From positions 1 to 64,000 of the forward strand of contig JOEL01000021.1 of assembly GCA_000720995.1 (NCBI GenBank): 64,000 nt of DNA, in the 5' to 3' direction. The notes under the pieces were generated by a model, which was not told the origin of the DNA, ran no database searches, and saw only the letters and a list, made by a program, of their open reading frames with translations. This stretch comes from Streptomyces celluloflavus. GTDB lineage: Bacteria; Actinomycetota; Actinomycetes; Streptomycetales; Streptomycetaceae. The translations under genes were made by a program, and so were the position numbers. This document shows, piece by piece, positions 46,720 through 55,433 of the stretch; the stretch's first letter is position 1, and the number at the start of each line of letters is the position of its first letter.

Positions 46720-48519
46720 TCAGCCCGTCCGGTGGTACGTCAGCGGACCCTTGCCGTCGTCGGAGGTGCGCCGCAGTGCGCCGTCCACCAGCTCCAGGGT
46801 GGACGGGGCGCCGGGCCGGCAGGTCGCGGGCGTGCCGGAGACCACGGTGGACGGCTTGAGGCGGACCGGTGGCCCGGCGGACGCCAGGGCGGCCGTGAAC
46901 GCGCAGTGGTACGCGGGCCCGGTGGCCGTCATCGCCAGCACGGTGTCCCCGGGGCCGCCCTGGCTGAGCGTGAGGCGCCGGACGTCGGAGGTGCCGCTGC
47001 CGACCGTCGCCTCCCAGGTGCCGAGGTAGTCCTCGGGCAGGCGGCCGTTCCCGGACGGCGACGGCGCCGCCGCCTGCTTGCCGTGGCCGCCGGCCGACTC
47101 GCCACCGCCCGCGTCGGACTGCCCGGCCTGCGACCCGGTGCGGCCCTGCGTACTCAGTACCGCGTACGCGGCACCGGCACCGGCCACGGCCAGGACGAGG
47201 GCGTACGCGGTCATCAGCGCGGCACCGCCCCGGCGCCGGCGCGGCTTCCGGGCGGCGGGTACGGGTACGGCGCCGGGGGCGGGCTCCGGGGCAGCCGGGG
47301 GCGCGAGGGCGGGCGCGGCCGCGGTCGGCGTCGGATGCGCGCCGGGTGCTTCCGGCCCGCTCTGCCCGGTCGACTGGTTCGGGCCGGTTCCCGTGGCCGA
47401 TGAGGCGGACCCGTGCGGCCGCCCCGGCTCCGCCGTCCGCTCCGGGCCGCGGTCCGCCGGGTGCGGTGCGTCCGGTCCGTCCGCGGTCCGGGGCGCCGCC
47501 GGTGGCGCGGGCCGTGCGCCGCCGCCGTCCGCACCGTACGGGGGAGTCTCCGCCGCCAGCAGTTCCACGGCGTGCCGCCCGAGCCGGGCGATCAGGGCCG
47601 CGGGCAGCCACGGCTCGTCCGCGTCCCCGGCCGCCTGCCCCGCCGCCTCCGCCCGCTCCCGCAGCTGTGCCGGTGTGGGGCGCTGCGCCGGGTCCTTGGC
47701 CAGACAGGCGGTGACCAGGTCGTACAGCCCCTCGGGCAGTCCGGTGAGGTCGGGCTCCTCCTGGGCGATGCGGTACATCACCGCGTGCGCCGCGTTGCCG
47801 GCCGTGGCGAACGGGAGCTGGCCGGTGGCCGCGTACGCGAGGACCGAGCCGAGGCAGAAGACGTCGCACGCCGGGGTGAGCGGTTCACCCCGTACCTGCT
47901 CGGGCGCCATGAAGCCCGGTGAGCCGAGCGCGGCGCCGGTGCGGGTCGTACCGGGGCCGGCCGCCGCCTCCAGCGCCCGCGCGATCCCGAAGTCGATCAC
48001 CCGGGGGCCGTCGATGGTGATCAGGATGTTGGACGGTTTGAGGTCGCGGTGGATGATCCCGGCGGCGTGGATCGACTCCAGGGCGCAGGCGAGCCCGGCG
48101 GCCAGGATGCGTACCGTCCGCTCCGGCAGCGGTGTGCCGTCCCCGCCGACGACCTGCCGGAGGGAGGGGCCAGCGATGTAGCCGGTGGCGACCCAGGGCG
48201 TCCCGGCCTCGGTGTCCGCGTCCAGGACGGGCGCGATCCACTCCCCGCCGATCCGCAGCGCGGCCCGCACCTCCTGCCGGAAGCGCGCCCGGAACTCCTC
48301 CTGGCCGGCCAGCTCCTCGCGGACGAGCTTGACGGCGGCCGTCCGGCCACGGTCCGAACGGGCCAGGAAAACCTGGCCCATTCCGCCCTCGCCCAGCCGC
48401 CCGATCAGGCGGTACTCCCCGATCCGCTGCGGATCCCGGGCCCCGAGCGGGGCCGGCCCACCGGGCAGCCATACCTGCCTCGGCCGCCCCAACTGTCCTT
48501 CATGTATCGGCTGTTGCAC
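46720..48519 (-). CDS. Membrane serine/threonine protein kinase
   Basis: The product has 599 residues. The cytoplasmic kinase domain spans about 30-300: glycine loop LIGRLGEGGMGQVFLA, catalytic Lys in AAVKLVREEL, IIHRDLKPSNILI catalytic loop, DFGIARALE metal site and GSPGFMAPEQVRG activation end. A long Pro/Ala/Gly linker follows (about 330-430), then one membrane helix (ALMTAYALVLAVAGAGAAYAVLS) and an extracellular domain of ~140 residues with two Cys. There are no PASTA repeats; the outer domain is of unknown type and may sense a ligand. GTG 48519 is chosen because GGGGGAAGGGG lies upstream. It diverges from the VTC gene across 350 bases. Confidence 0.93.
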   Translation of the reverse strand: MQQPIHEGQLGRPRQVWLPGGPAPLGARDPQRIGEYRLIGRLGEGGMGQVFLARSDRGRTAAVKLVREELAGQEEFRARFRQEVRAALRIGGEWIAPVLDADTEAGTPWVATGYIAGPSLRQVVGGDGTPLPERTVRILAAGLACALESIHAAGIIHRDLKPSNILITIDGPRVIDFGIARALEAAAGPGTTRTGAALGSPGFMAPEQVRGEPLTPACDVFCLGSVLAYAATGQLPFATAGNAAHAVMYRIAQEEPDLTGLPEGLYDLVTACLAKDPAQRPTPAQLRERAEAAGQAAGDADEPWLPAALIARLGRHAVELLAAETPPYGADGGGARPAPPAAPRTADGPDAPHPADRGPERTAEPGRPHGSASSATGTGPNQSTGQSGPEAPGAHPTPTAAAPALAPPAAPEPAPGAVPVPAARKPRRRRGGAALMTAYALVLAVAGAGAAYAVLSTQGRTGSQAGQSDAGGGESAGGHGKQAAAPSPSGNGRLPEDYLGTWEATVGSGTSDVRRLTLSQGGPGDTVLAMTATGPAYHCAFTAALASAGPPVRLKPSTVVSGTPATCRPGAPSTLELVDGALRRTSDDGKGPLTYHRTG

Positions 48520-48871
48520 GATCCGTCGCCCCTTCCCCCGAATTCCGCCGTGCCGGAGAGACCCGGCGCGGGCACGGGGCACGCGGGACGATGCCGGCCG
48601 TCCCGCCGGGGCCAAGTGGTCCTCGGCCGGGTCCCGTTGTGCCGTGTCGCGCTCTCTTCCGCCCCGAGGATATCCAGGGCCCCTGGCGTCCCGGCCCGGT
48701 GGTCGCCCGCGGGACGCGCACCCGGCGCCCGTACGCGGTGTCCGTGGCCCCCGGTGCGCGATGCCGGAACTTTTCGCGGGTACGGAGCGTAGAACCTTTG
48801 ACACCGCACAGTGCACACCCCGGTCCGCACGATCACCCCTTCCCCCTACGCCCCCCAGCCAAGGAGACCGA
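48520..48871. other. 352-base divergent control region
   Basis: Lies between the Ser/Thr kinase and VTC genes and holds both ribosome-binding sites and presumably both promoters. No gene or clear operator is visible; the frame of the kinase stays open upstream but has no conserved sequence. Confidence 0.4.
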
Positions 48872-49666
48872 GTGATTCCCGCCGTACGAGCCGTTGCCCG
48901 CGCCGCCATGGCCGCGCGCCCCGTCCCGCTCGCCGAGGTCCAGGCCCGCGCCGAGCTGCTGGCTCGCTTCGGCCACAGCTATCTCGTCCCGGTCGATGTC
49001 TTCGCCGCCTTCGCCGCCGAACTCACCGACCGGCGCAGGCCCGGCGGTCCGTTCGCCGCGCTGTGCATCAACGGCCGCCGCTGGTTCCGCTACCGCTCCG
49101 TCCACTACGACACCCCCGACCTGCGGACCTTCCACGACCACCGGGAGCGCCGCCGGCTCCGCTTCAAGATCCGCGAGCGGCTCTACGCGGACACCGGCGA
49201 GCGGCAGTTCGAGGTCAAGCTCAAGGGCCGGCACGGCGAGACGGTCAAGCACCGGCAGCCGCTGCTGCCCGGCGACGCGGCTCTCGGCCCGGCCCCGCGC
49301 GGCTTCCTCAGCTCCGTACTGCACCGCTCGTACGGCATCGAGGCCCCCACCGAGCTGGGCCGGTCCATCGAGACCTCCTACCAGCGGACCACCCTCGTCG
49401 CCGACGGGCAGCGCATCACCTGTGACGCGGGCCTGGTCTGCCGGGATCTGGAGACGGGCCGGACCATACGCGCCGACGGCGGTCTGGTGCTGGTCGAGAC
49501 CAAGACCTCCGGCCGCCTGGCCGAGGCGGACCGGCTGCTGCGCGGCCACGGTCTGCGGGCCGCCGAATTCACCAAGTACTGCGGGGCGCTCTCGGCCCTG
49601 CGCCCGGATCTGACCGTCGGCCACTGGCAGCCGGCGGTCGGGACGGCCTTCCCGTCGGCGGCCTGA
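48872..49666 (+). CDS. VTC-domain protein (polyphosphate-polymerase-like)
   Basis: The product has 264 residues and consists of a VTC domain, the tunnel-fold catalytic part of eukaryotic polyphosphate polymerase. It has no SPX domain or membrane helix. Basic residues expected to face the tunnel are visible in RRRLRFKIRERLY (about 91-103) and FEVKLKGRHGETVKHR (about 110-127). The acidic metal-binding end is LVLVETKTSGR (Glu about 210), followed by FTKYCGALSALRPDL. Bacterial VTC proteins are reported or presumed to make polyphosphate; activity here is inference. GTG 48872 has AAGGAG seven bases upstream. No spore-coat CotH partner is adjacent. Confidence 0.85.
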   Translation: MIPAVRAVARAAMAARPVPLAEVQARAELLARFGHSYLVPVDVFAAFAAELTDRRRPGGPFAALCINGRRWFRYRSVHYDTPDLRTFHDHRERRRLRFKIRERLYADTGERQFEVKLKGRHGETVKHRQPLLPGDAALGPAPRGFLSSVLHRSYGIEAPTELGRSIETSYQRTTLVADGQRITCDAGLVCRDLETGRTIRADGGLVLVETKTSGRLAEADRLLRGHGLRAAEFTKYCGALSALRPDLTVGHWQPAVGTAFPSAA

Positions 49667-49739
49667 GGGCGGCCGTAAGACGGTTCGGCACCCGCCCGGT
49701 CCCGTACGGCGAGGGGCCGGACGGGGGCCGTACCAGGAG

Positions 49740-49788
49740 TCACACACACTGTCGGTGCCGCGCCGGAGGATTCACACACACTGTCGGT
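49740..49788 (+). promoter_or_regulatory. Two 17-bp direct repeats upstream of the class III aminotransferase
   Basis: TCACACACACTGTCGGT occurs at 49740-49756 and exactly again at 49772-49788, a 32-bp (about three helical turns) period. It lies 90-140 bases before the aminotransferase start. This is the arrangement of a paired activator or repressor site; the GntR/FCD regulator gene two genes on is an obvious candidate binder. Confidence 0.7.
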
Positions 49789-49876
49789 ACCGGCGGCCGG
49801 ACGGTGATCCCTAGGCTGGAGGCGTGTGCCGCCCTAGTCTCGGCGGACCCGAGCGACCCGATCCGAGGTACTGACC

Positions 49877-51262
49877 GTGACCACGACGCATCCCGCTTCC
49901 GCCGCCGCTGCCGCCGATCCGGCCGCCGGCGCGGCTGTGAAGGCCGCCGACCGCGCGCATGTCTTCCACTCCTGGTCCGCGCAGGGCCTGATCGACCCGC
50001 CGGCGATCGCCGGCGCCGAGGGTTCCTACTTCTGGGACTACGACGGCAACCGCTACCTCGACTTCTCCTCGCAGCTGGTCAACACCAACATCGGCCACCA
50101 GCACCCCAAGGTCGTCGCGGCCATCCAGGAGCAGGCCGCGAAGCTGTGCACCCTCGCGCCCGGCTTCGCCGTCGACGTCCGCTCCGAGGCCGCCCGGCTG
50201 ATCGCCGAGCGCACCCCCGGCGACCTCGACAAGATCTTCTTCACCAACGGCGGCGCGGAGGCCGTGGAGAACGCGGTCCGTATGGCCCGGCTGCACACCG
50301 GCCGCCCCAAGGTGCTCTCCGCCTACCGCTCGTACCACGGCGCCACCGCCGCCGCGATCAACCTGACCGGTGACCCGCGCCGCTGGCCCTCCGACACCGC
50401 CTCGGCCGGTGTCGTCCACTTCTGGGGCCCGTTCCGCTACCGCTCGCCCTTCCACGCGGAGAACGAGGCCCAGGAGTGCGAGCGCGCCCTCGCCCACCTC
50501 GATCAGACCATCGCCTTCGAGGGGCCGCAGACGATCGCGGCGATCGTCCTGGAGACCGTCCCCGGCACCGCCGGGATCATGGTTCCGCCCGCCGGCTACC
50601 TCGCCGGTGTCCGCGAGATCTGCGACCGCCACGGCATCGTCTTCGTCCTCGACGAGGTCATGGCGGGCTTCGGCCGCACCGGCCGCTGGTTCGCCGCCGA
50701 GCACTTCGGCGTCACGCCCGACCTGCTGACCTTCGCCAAGGGCGTCAACTCCGGATATGTCCCGCTCGGCGGCGTCGCGATCAGCGCCGAGATCGCCGCC
50801 ACCTTCGACCAGCGCCCGTACCCCGGCGGCCTGACCTACTCCGGCCACCCGCTCGCCTGCGCCTCCGCCGTCGCCACCATCAACGCGATGGCCGAGGAGC
50901 GGATCGTGGAGAACGCCGACCGGATCGGCGAGACGGTCATCGGCCCCGCGCTGCGGGAGATCGCCGGGCGCCACCCCTCGGTCGGCGAGGTCCGCGGTAT
51001 GGGCGTCTTCTGGGCCGTGGAGCTGGTCAAGGACCAGGAGACCCGCGAACCGCTGGTGCCGTACAACGCCTCCGGCGCGGCCAACGCCCCGATGGGCGAG
51101 TTCGCGGCGGCCTGCAAGCGCGCCGGTCTGTGGCCGTTCGTGAACATGAACCGCACGCATGTCGTCCCGCCCTGCACGGTCACCGAGGCCGAGGCCAAGG
51201 AGGGCCTCGCCGCGCTGGACGACGCGCTGACCGCGGCGGACGCGCACACGACCGGGGCCTGA
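49877..51262 (+). CDS. Class III pyridoxal-phosphate aminotransferase (omega-amino acid type)
   Basis: The product has 461 residues. Motifs are GSYFWDYDGNRYLDFSSQLVNTNIGHQHP (about 55-80), the cofactor-phosphate FFTNGGAEAVENAVRMAR, YRSYHGATAAAINLTGD, Walker-like VFVLDEVMAGFGRTGRWFA (cofactor Asp) and the Schiff-base Lys in LTFAKGVNSGYVPLGGV (about 291). Closest families by pattern are taurine-, beta-alanine- or putrescine-pyruvate aminotransferases; the amine donor is not identifiable. GTG 49877 is the start. The next gene on the same strand is a GntR regulator 170 bases on, which suggests substrate-induced catabolism. Confidence 0.9.
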   Translation: MTTTHPASAAAAADPAAGAAVKAADRAHVFHSWSAQGLIDPPAIAGAEGSYFWDYDGNRYLDFSSQLVNTNIGHQHPKVVAAIQEQAAKLCTLAPGFAVDVRSEAARLIAERTPGDLDKIFFTNGGAEAVENAVRMARLHTGRPKVLSAYRSYHGATAAAINLTGDPRRWPSDTASAGVVHFWGPFRYRSPFHAENEAQECERALAHLDQTIAFEGPQTIAAIVLETVPGTAGIMVPPAGYLAGVREICDRHGIVFVLDEVMAGFGRTGRWFAAEHFGVTPDLLTFAKGVNSGYVPLGGVAISAEIAATFDQRPYPGGLTYSGHPLACASAVATINAMAEERIVENADRIGETVIGPALREIAGRHPSVGEVRGMGVFWAVELVKDQETREPLVPYNASGAANAPMGEFAAACKRAGLWPFVNMNRTHVVPPCTVTEAEAKEGLAALDDALTAADAHTTGA

Positions 51263-51431
51263 CCCCGGTACCCGCACTCCGCCTGACGTACCGTCCGGCC
51301 GGCCCGTGCTTCCCCGCCTCACCCCGCTCCGCGCCCGACGTGCGGCGGGTGGCGTCGGCGACCCTCGCCTATCGTGGGCGGGGGCCGCCTCCCACCTGCG
51401 CGGTCATGAGTCGTCGAAGGGGACGCACAGG

Positions 51432-52109
51432 ATGGCCGACGGCGGAGAGCGCGGAGTCATACGGCGCAACACCCTGCGCCAGCAGATCGCCGACGCACTG
51501 CGCGACGAAGTCCTGGCCGGCCGGCTGCCGTCCGGCCACCCCTTCACCGTGAAGGAGATCGCCGAGCAGTACGGCGTCTCCGCGACGCCGGTGCGCGAGG
51601 CGCTGCTCGACCTCTGCGCCCAGGGCCTGCTCGACGTCGAACAGCACCGCGGCTTCAAGGTGCACGCCTTCACCGCCGACGACTACCGCGCCATGGTCGA
51701 GGCCCGCGCCCTGGTCGTCGAGGGCATCTTCCGCAGCGGCGCCGGCCGGGAGCCGCGCCGGCTCCCCACCGAGATGATGGTCTCCATCCGGCGCCGCGCC
51801 GAGGAGGCGGAACGCGCCGCGCGCGCCGGTGACCTGGACGTCCTCATCGGCTACGACCTGCGCTTCTGGCGGGAGCTCGGCAGCGTCGTGGGGAACGCGT
51901 ACATCAGCGACTTCCTGGACCGGATGCGCGTCCAGACCTGGATGTTCGCGGTGCCCCTGCTGCGCCGGCTGGGCGATCTCCGGGGCCATCTGTGGCACGA
52001 CCACGGCGAGTTGGTCACCGCCGTCGCCCGGCACGACCTGTGCGCGGCCCAGCGGCTGGTGACCGAGTACCACGAGCACTCCCTGACCCTCGTGAGAAAG
52101 CGCTGCTAG
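51432..52109 (+). CDS. GntR-family regulator with FCD domain
   Basis: The product has 225 residues. The winged helix (LRQQIADALRDEVLAGRLPSGHPF, then VKEIAEQYGVSATPVREALLDLCAQGLLDVEQHRGFKV; about 13-75) is followed by an all-helical FCD effector domain (MVEARALVVEG, YDLRFWRELGSVVGN, HDHGELVTAVARHD, ending in YHEHSLTLV). FCD-type regulators bind carboxylates or amino acids. Metal-ligand-like His and Asp residues (DLRFW, HLWHDH) are present. ATG 51432 was chosen from the conserved N-terminus; a GAAGGGGAC element lies about 10 bases upstream. It probably controls the preceding aminotransferase. Confidence 0.88.
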   Translation: MADGGERGVIRRNTLRQQIADALRDEVLAGRLPSGHPFTVKEIAEQYGVSATPVREALLDLCAQGLLDVEQHRGFKVHAFTADDYRAMVEARALVVEGIFRSGAGREPRRLPTEMMVSIRRRAEEAERAARAGDLDVLIGYDLRFWRELGSVVGNAYISDFLDRMRVQTWMFAVPLLRRLGDLRGHLWHDHGELVTAVARHDLCAAQRLVTEYHEHSLTLVRKRC

Positions 52110-52203
52110 CACTACGCTGTCCCGACCGTCGGCCGTAATGGGCCGTACCCGTAGCCGTACGTGCGCACGCGCCCCGACCCCTACCGGAAGCGAGTCCTCA
52201 CCC

Positions 52204-52854
52204 GTGGCATGTGACCTGTGGCTGGTACCTCTCGTCGATGTGCTCTGTCAGAGCCCCGACAACCCCTTCTCCGAAGAGCTCGCCGCCTACGACCGGGCGC
52301 TGACGGGCGCGGGCCTGCCCCCGGTCCCGGTGTACAGCTATATGCCGGGTCTCTCCGGTGACGTCGCGCCGGTGGCCGGTTTCGACTACGACGCGCTGCA
52401 CTTCCTGCGCCGCGCCTACCTCCTGCGGCTGTGCGGCCTGGAGGTGACGCCGGTGGACGAACTGGGCGGTGACTACGAGCAGTTGCTGGAGATGTTCGAG
52501 GCGACCGCGCAGCAGTCCCACCTGGTCTGGCACTACGACCACGCGGGCGCCTACGTCCCGGTCGACTTCCCGCACCCGCTCGGCGGCGACGAACTGCTGG
52601 CGGGCGGCGGTCCCCTGGGCTCCTCGCACGGTCTGCTGCGCGACCTCGAACTGGTTGCACCCGCCCTCGGCATAGACCCGGCCAACCCGCCGGCCGCACC
52701 CGCCCCGCCGGCCGGTCCGACCTCCCTGGAGGAGCGGACCGACGCCGTCCCCCTGGACGACGGCCCGTTCGCCCGGGAACGGCATGTCTGGCTCGGCCTG
52801 CACGCGGCCGCCACCCGGAGCCTGGGCCAAGGCTCGATGATCGTCTTCAGCTGA
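52204..52854 (+). CDS. Uncharacterised protein, 216 aa
   Basis: I do not recognise this family. The GTG start at 52204 gives ACDLWLVPLVDVLCQSPDNPFSEELAAYDRAL at the N-terminus. The protein is acidic and rich in Leu, Tyr and His, with FLRRAYLLRLCGLEVTPVDELGGDYEQLLEMFEATAQQ in the middle and SHLVWHYDHAGAYVPVDFPHP, then a Pro-rich stretch and a conserved-looking end HVWLGLHAAATRSLGQGSMIVFS. There is no signal peptide or membrane helix. Codon use is normal for the genome, so it is probably a real gene. It follows the GntR regulator by 95 bases on the same strand, but a shared role is speculative. Confidence 0.7.
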   Translation: MACDLWLVPLVDVLCQSPDNPFSEELAAYDRALTGAGLPPVPVYSYMPGLSGDVAPVAGFDYDALHFLRRAYLLRLCGLEVTPVDELGGDYEQLLEMFEATAQQSHLVWHYDHAGAYVPVDFPHPLGGDELLAGGGPLGSSHGLLRDLELVAPALGIDPANPPAAPAPPAGPTSLEERTDAVPLDDGPFARERHVWLGLHAAATRSLGQGSMIVFS

Positions 52855-52935
52855 CGGGTGTGCCGGGGGCGCCCGCCTCCGGCATTCACCCGGCGTGCGC
52901 GCCCGCGTCCGGGGCCGTAGGCGCGGCCCGAAAAC

Positions 52936-53673
52936 TCAGCGCGGCGGCTCCGGCGGCCGCTGCCGCGGCATGTTCGGCCGCCGGCCGGGCGGCAGCAGGA
53001 ACCGCCCCGGCTGCCCCGGGCCCTCCGCCCGCTGCGCCGCCCACGGCACCATCGTCTGCGTGGCGTGCGGCGCCGGCCCCGCCCGGAACTCGGCCATCCA
53101 GTCCGCCGTCTCGGACCGTACGAGCTCCGTCAGATCCTCGTGGAACCGCCGCAGCACCCCCAGACAGCGCTCCGCGGTCTCGCTCGCCGTACCGTCCGCC
53201 GGTCCGAGGACCTCGCGCACGCTCTCCGACGCCCAGTCGAACTGCAACGCCTCCAGCCGCCGCTGGATCGCCTGCGCGGTGGCCACATCCCGCATCCAGC
53301 CCGCCGTCACCCCGAAATACCGGTCGCAGCCGACACACACCGCCGCCAGCAGCAGCGCCAGATAGCCCCATGGCGCCCCGCCGCTCCAGGCCCCGGTCAG
53401 GTCCAGCAGCGGCAGCGCCCCGGCCACCGAGACCGCCGCCGCGGTGACCAGGCGCAGCGCCCGTGCGCCGCGGCGCTTCGCCACCCGGTCGCGCAGATAC
53501 CAGTCGGCGGCGCGCAGCGCGCCGTCCTCGGTCCACAGGTAGAGCGCATCCAGACGGTCGGCCGGTTCCCCCCAGTCGCCGAGGGGAAAGGGCCGCCCCG
53601 TGAGGTCCTTCCGGTCCCGGCGCCCGCCCTTCTCCCGAGGGGGCCCCTCGGGCTGCATCTCCGGCTGACTCAC
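52936..53673 (-). CDS. SLATT-domain two-helix membrane protein
   Basis: The product has 245 residues. After a charged N-terminus the protein has the SLATT layout: an amphipathic helix (DALYLWTEDGALRAADWYLRDRVAKRR), two membrane helices (LVTAAAVSVAGALPLLDLTG and YLALLLAAVCVGCDRYFGVT), and a helical tail with QRRLEALQFDWASESVREV. A Pro/Arg-rich end follows. SLATT proteins are predicted pore-forming effectors of nucleotide-signalling defence systems, usually beside a nucleotidyltransferase or SLOG protein; no such partner is seen here. GTG/ATG choice: ATG 53673. It diverges from purD. Confidence 0.7.
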   Translation of the reverse strand: MSQPEMQPEGPPREKGGRRDRKDLTGRPFPLGDWGEPADRLDALYLWTEDGALRAADWYLRDRVAKRRGARALRLVTAAAVSVAGALPLLDLTGAWSGGAPWGYLALLLAAVCVGCDRYFGVTAGWMRDVATAQAIQRRLEALQFDWASESVREVLGPADGTASETAERCLGVLRRFHEDLTELVRSETADWMAEFRAGPAPHATQTMVPWAAQRAEGPGQPGRFLLPPGRRPNMPRQRPPEPPR

Positions 53674-53687
53674 CCGTGCACTCCTCC

Positions 53688-53735
53688 ATACGGATACCTG
53701 CGGTGCGCGTATACGGATACGTGCGGTGTGCGCGT
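53688..53735. repeat. Imperfect tandem repeat in the SLATT-purD divergent region
   Basis: Two copies of an ATACGGATACnTGCGGTG-type unit lie head to tail (53688-53710 and 53711-53735), differing by one change and a two-base insertion. They lie 15 bases upstream of the SLATT start. The remainder of this 349-base gap to purD holds the purD promoter and nothing else I can see. Confidence 0.6.
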
Positions 53736-54022
53736 GACGTACGAGACGGCGGATGGCGCGCAGCCCCTTCCTACCGCCGAACGGTTGGCGTTGCCCGCAA
53801 GATCACCGCATTTCCGCCGGGAAGTGGCGCGGGATCGGGTATAAGCCCACCGGGCAGCTCACCCGAAAGAGTTGCCACCACGGCGGCCGACGGTTTCCGG
53901 CCGCTCCCGGCGCCGCCTGGTGCCCCCCGTCCCCACCCGGCCGCCGCCGGTCTCCGTACGGCCGCCACCGGGCCGTACCGCCCCCGTCCGGGCGCGGCGC
54001 CGGGGGCGACTAGGCTGCACCC

Positions 54023-55363
54023 GTGAAGGTCCTCGTCATCGGCGGCGGCGCCCGCGAACACGCCCTGTGCCGCTCTCTGTCCCTCGACCCCGACGTCACC
54101 GCGCTGCACTGCGCTCCCGGCAACGCCGGTATCGCCGAGGTGGCCGAACTGCACGGGGTCAACCCACTCGACGGCGCGGCCGTCGCCGAACTGGCCGCCG
54201 GTCTGCGGGCCGATCTGGTCGTCGTCGGCCCGGAGGCCCCCCTCGTGGCGGGCGTCGCGGACGCCGTACGCGACCGCGGCATCCCGGTCTTCGGCCCCTC
54301 GGCCGAGGCCGCCCGGCTGGAGGGCTCCAAGGCGTTCGCCAAGGACGTGATGGCCGCCGCGGCCGTCCCCACCGCCCGCAGCTACGTCTGCACCACCGCC
54401 GCCGAGATCGATGCCGCGCTGGATGCCTTCGGCGCCCCGTACGTCGTCAAGGACGACGGTCTGGCGGCCGGGAAGGGCGTCGTCGTCACCGAGGACATCG
54501 AGGTGGCCCGCGCACACGCCCTCGCCTGCGTCTCCCCGCCGCGCGCCGCGGCCGCCGGGACGGCGGACACCGGGGGACAGGCCGTCATCGAGGAGTTCCT
54601 CGACGGTCCCGAGGTCTCCCTCTTCGCCGTCACCGACGGCGAGACCGTCGTCCCCCTCCAGCCCGCCCAGGACTTCAAGCGCGCCTACGACGGCGACGCG
54701 GGCCCCAACACCGGCGGTATGGGCGCGTACAGCCCGCTGCCCTGGGCCGACCCGAAGCTGGTCGACGAGGTCATGGCGACCGTCCTCCAGCCCACCGTCG
54801 ACGAGCTGCGCCGCCGCGGCACCCCGTTCTCCGGGCTGCTCTACGCGGGTCTGGCGATCACCTCGCGCGGTGTCCGCGTGATCGAGTTCAACGCGCGCTT
54901 CGGCGACCCGGAGACCCAGGTCGTCCTGGCCCGGCTCACCACCCCGCTGGCCGGGCTGCTGCACGCCGCGGCCACCGGCACCCTCGCCGCCCTCCCGCCG
55001 CTGCGCTGGAGCGACGGCGCGGCGGTCACCGTCGTCATCGCCTCCCACAACTACCCGGACACCCCGCGCACCGGCGATCCCATCGAGGGCCTCGCCGACG
55101 TCGCGGAGCAGGACGCCCCCGAGGCGTACGTACTGCACGCGGGCACCAAGCGGGACGCCTCCTCCGGCGCGGTGGTCAGCGCGGGCGGCCGGGTGCTGTC
55201 CGTGACGGCCACCGGCGCCGACCTCACCGCCGCCCGCCGGCGCGCCTACCGCGCCGTGGACCGGATCTCGCTGGACGGCTCCCAGCACCGCACGGACATC
55301 GCCGCCAAGGTCGCGGACGAGCCGGCGGAGCAGACCGCAGGCGAGGCGGCACCGCGGGCCTAG
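54023..55363 (+). CDS. purD: Phosphoribosylamine-glycine ligase
   Basis: ATP-grasp enzyme that joins phosphoribosylamine and glycine in step two of purine synthesis. The GTG start at 54023 gives 446 residues. The N-domain begins [15 protein letters not shown], with [16 protein letters not shown] (about 70-85) and [22 protein letters not shown]. The ATP-grasp core shows [44 protein letters not shown] and [14 protein letters not shown] with the metal-binding Glu and Asn. The C-domain ends near [10 protein letters not shown]; the last ~25 residues are an Ala/Glu tail. It is monocistronic with a terminator. Confidence 0.97.
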   Translation: MKVLVIGGGAREHALCRSLSLDPDVTALHCAPGNAGIAEVAELHGVNPLDGAAVAELAAGLRADLVVVGPEAPLVAGVADAVRDRGIPVFGPSAEAARLEGSKAFAKDVMAAAAVPTARSYVCTTAAEIDAALDAFGAPYVVKDDGLAAGKGVVVTEDIEVARAHALACVSPPRAAAAGTADTGGQAVIEEFLDGPEVSLFAVTDGETVVPLQPAQDFKRAYDGDAGPNTGGMGAYSPLPWADPKLVDEVMATVLQPTVDELRRRGTPFSGLLYAGLAITSRGVRVIEFNARFGDPETQVVLARLTTPLAGLLHAAATGTLAALPPLRWSDGAAVTVVIASHNYPDTPRTGDPIEGLADVAEQDAPEAYVLHAGTKRDASSGAVVSAGGRVLSVTATGADLTAARRRAYRAVDRISLDGSQHRTDIAAKVADEPAEQTAGEAAPRA

Positions 55364-55390
55364 GGCCCGAGGCTCCCCTGGCGTTCCCAC

Positions 55391-55433
55391 CGGCCCCGCC
55401 CGCACGTCCTGACCGGATGTACGGGCGGGGCCG
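55391..55433 (+). terminator. Terminator of purD
   Basis: CGGCCCCGCCCG (55391-55402) pairs with 55422-55433 (12 bp), with a large 19-base loop that can extend the stem further. It is 28 bases past purD. Confidence 0.6.
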
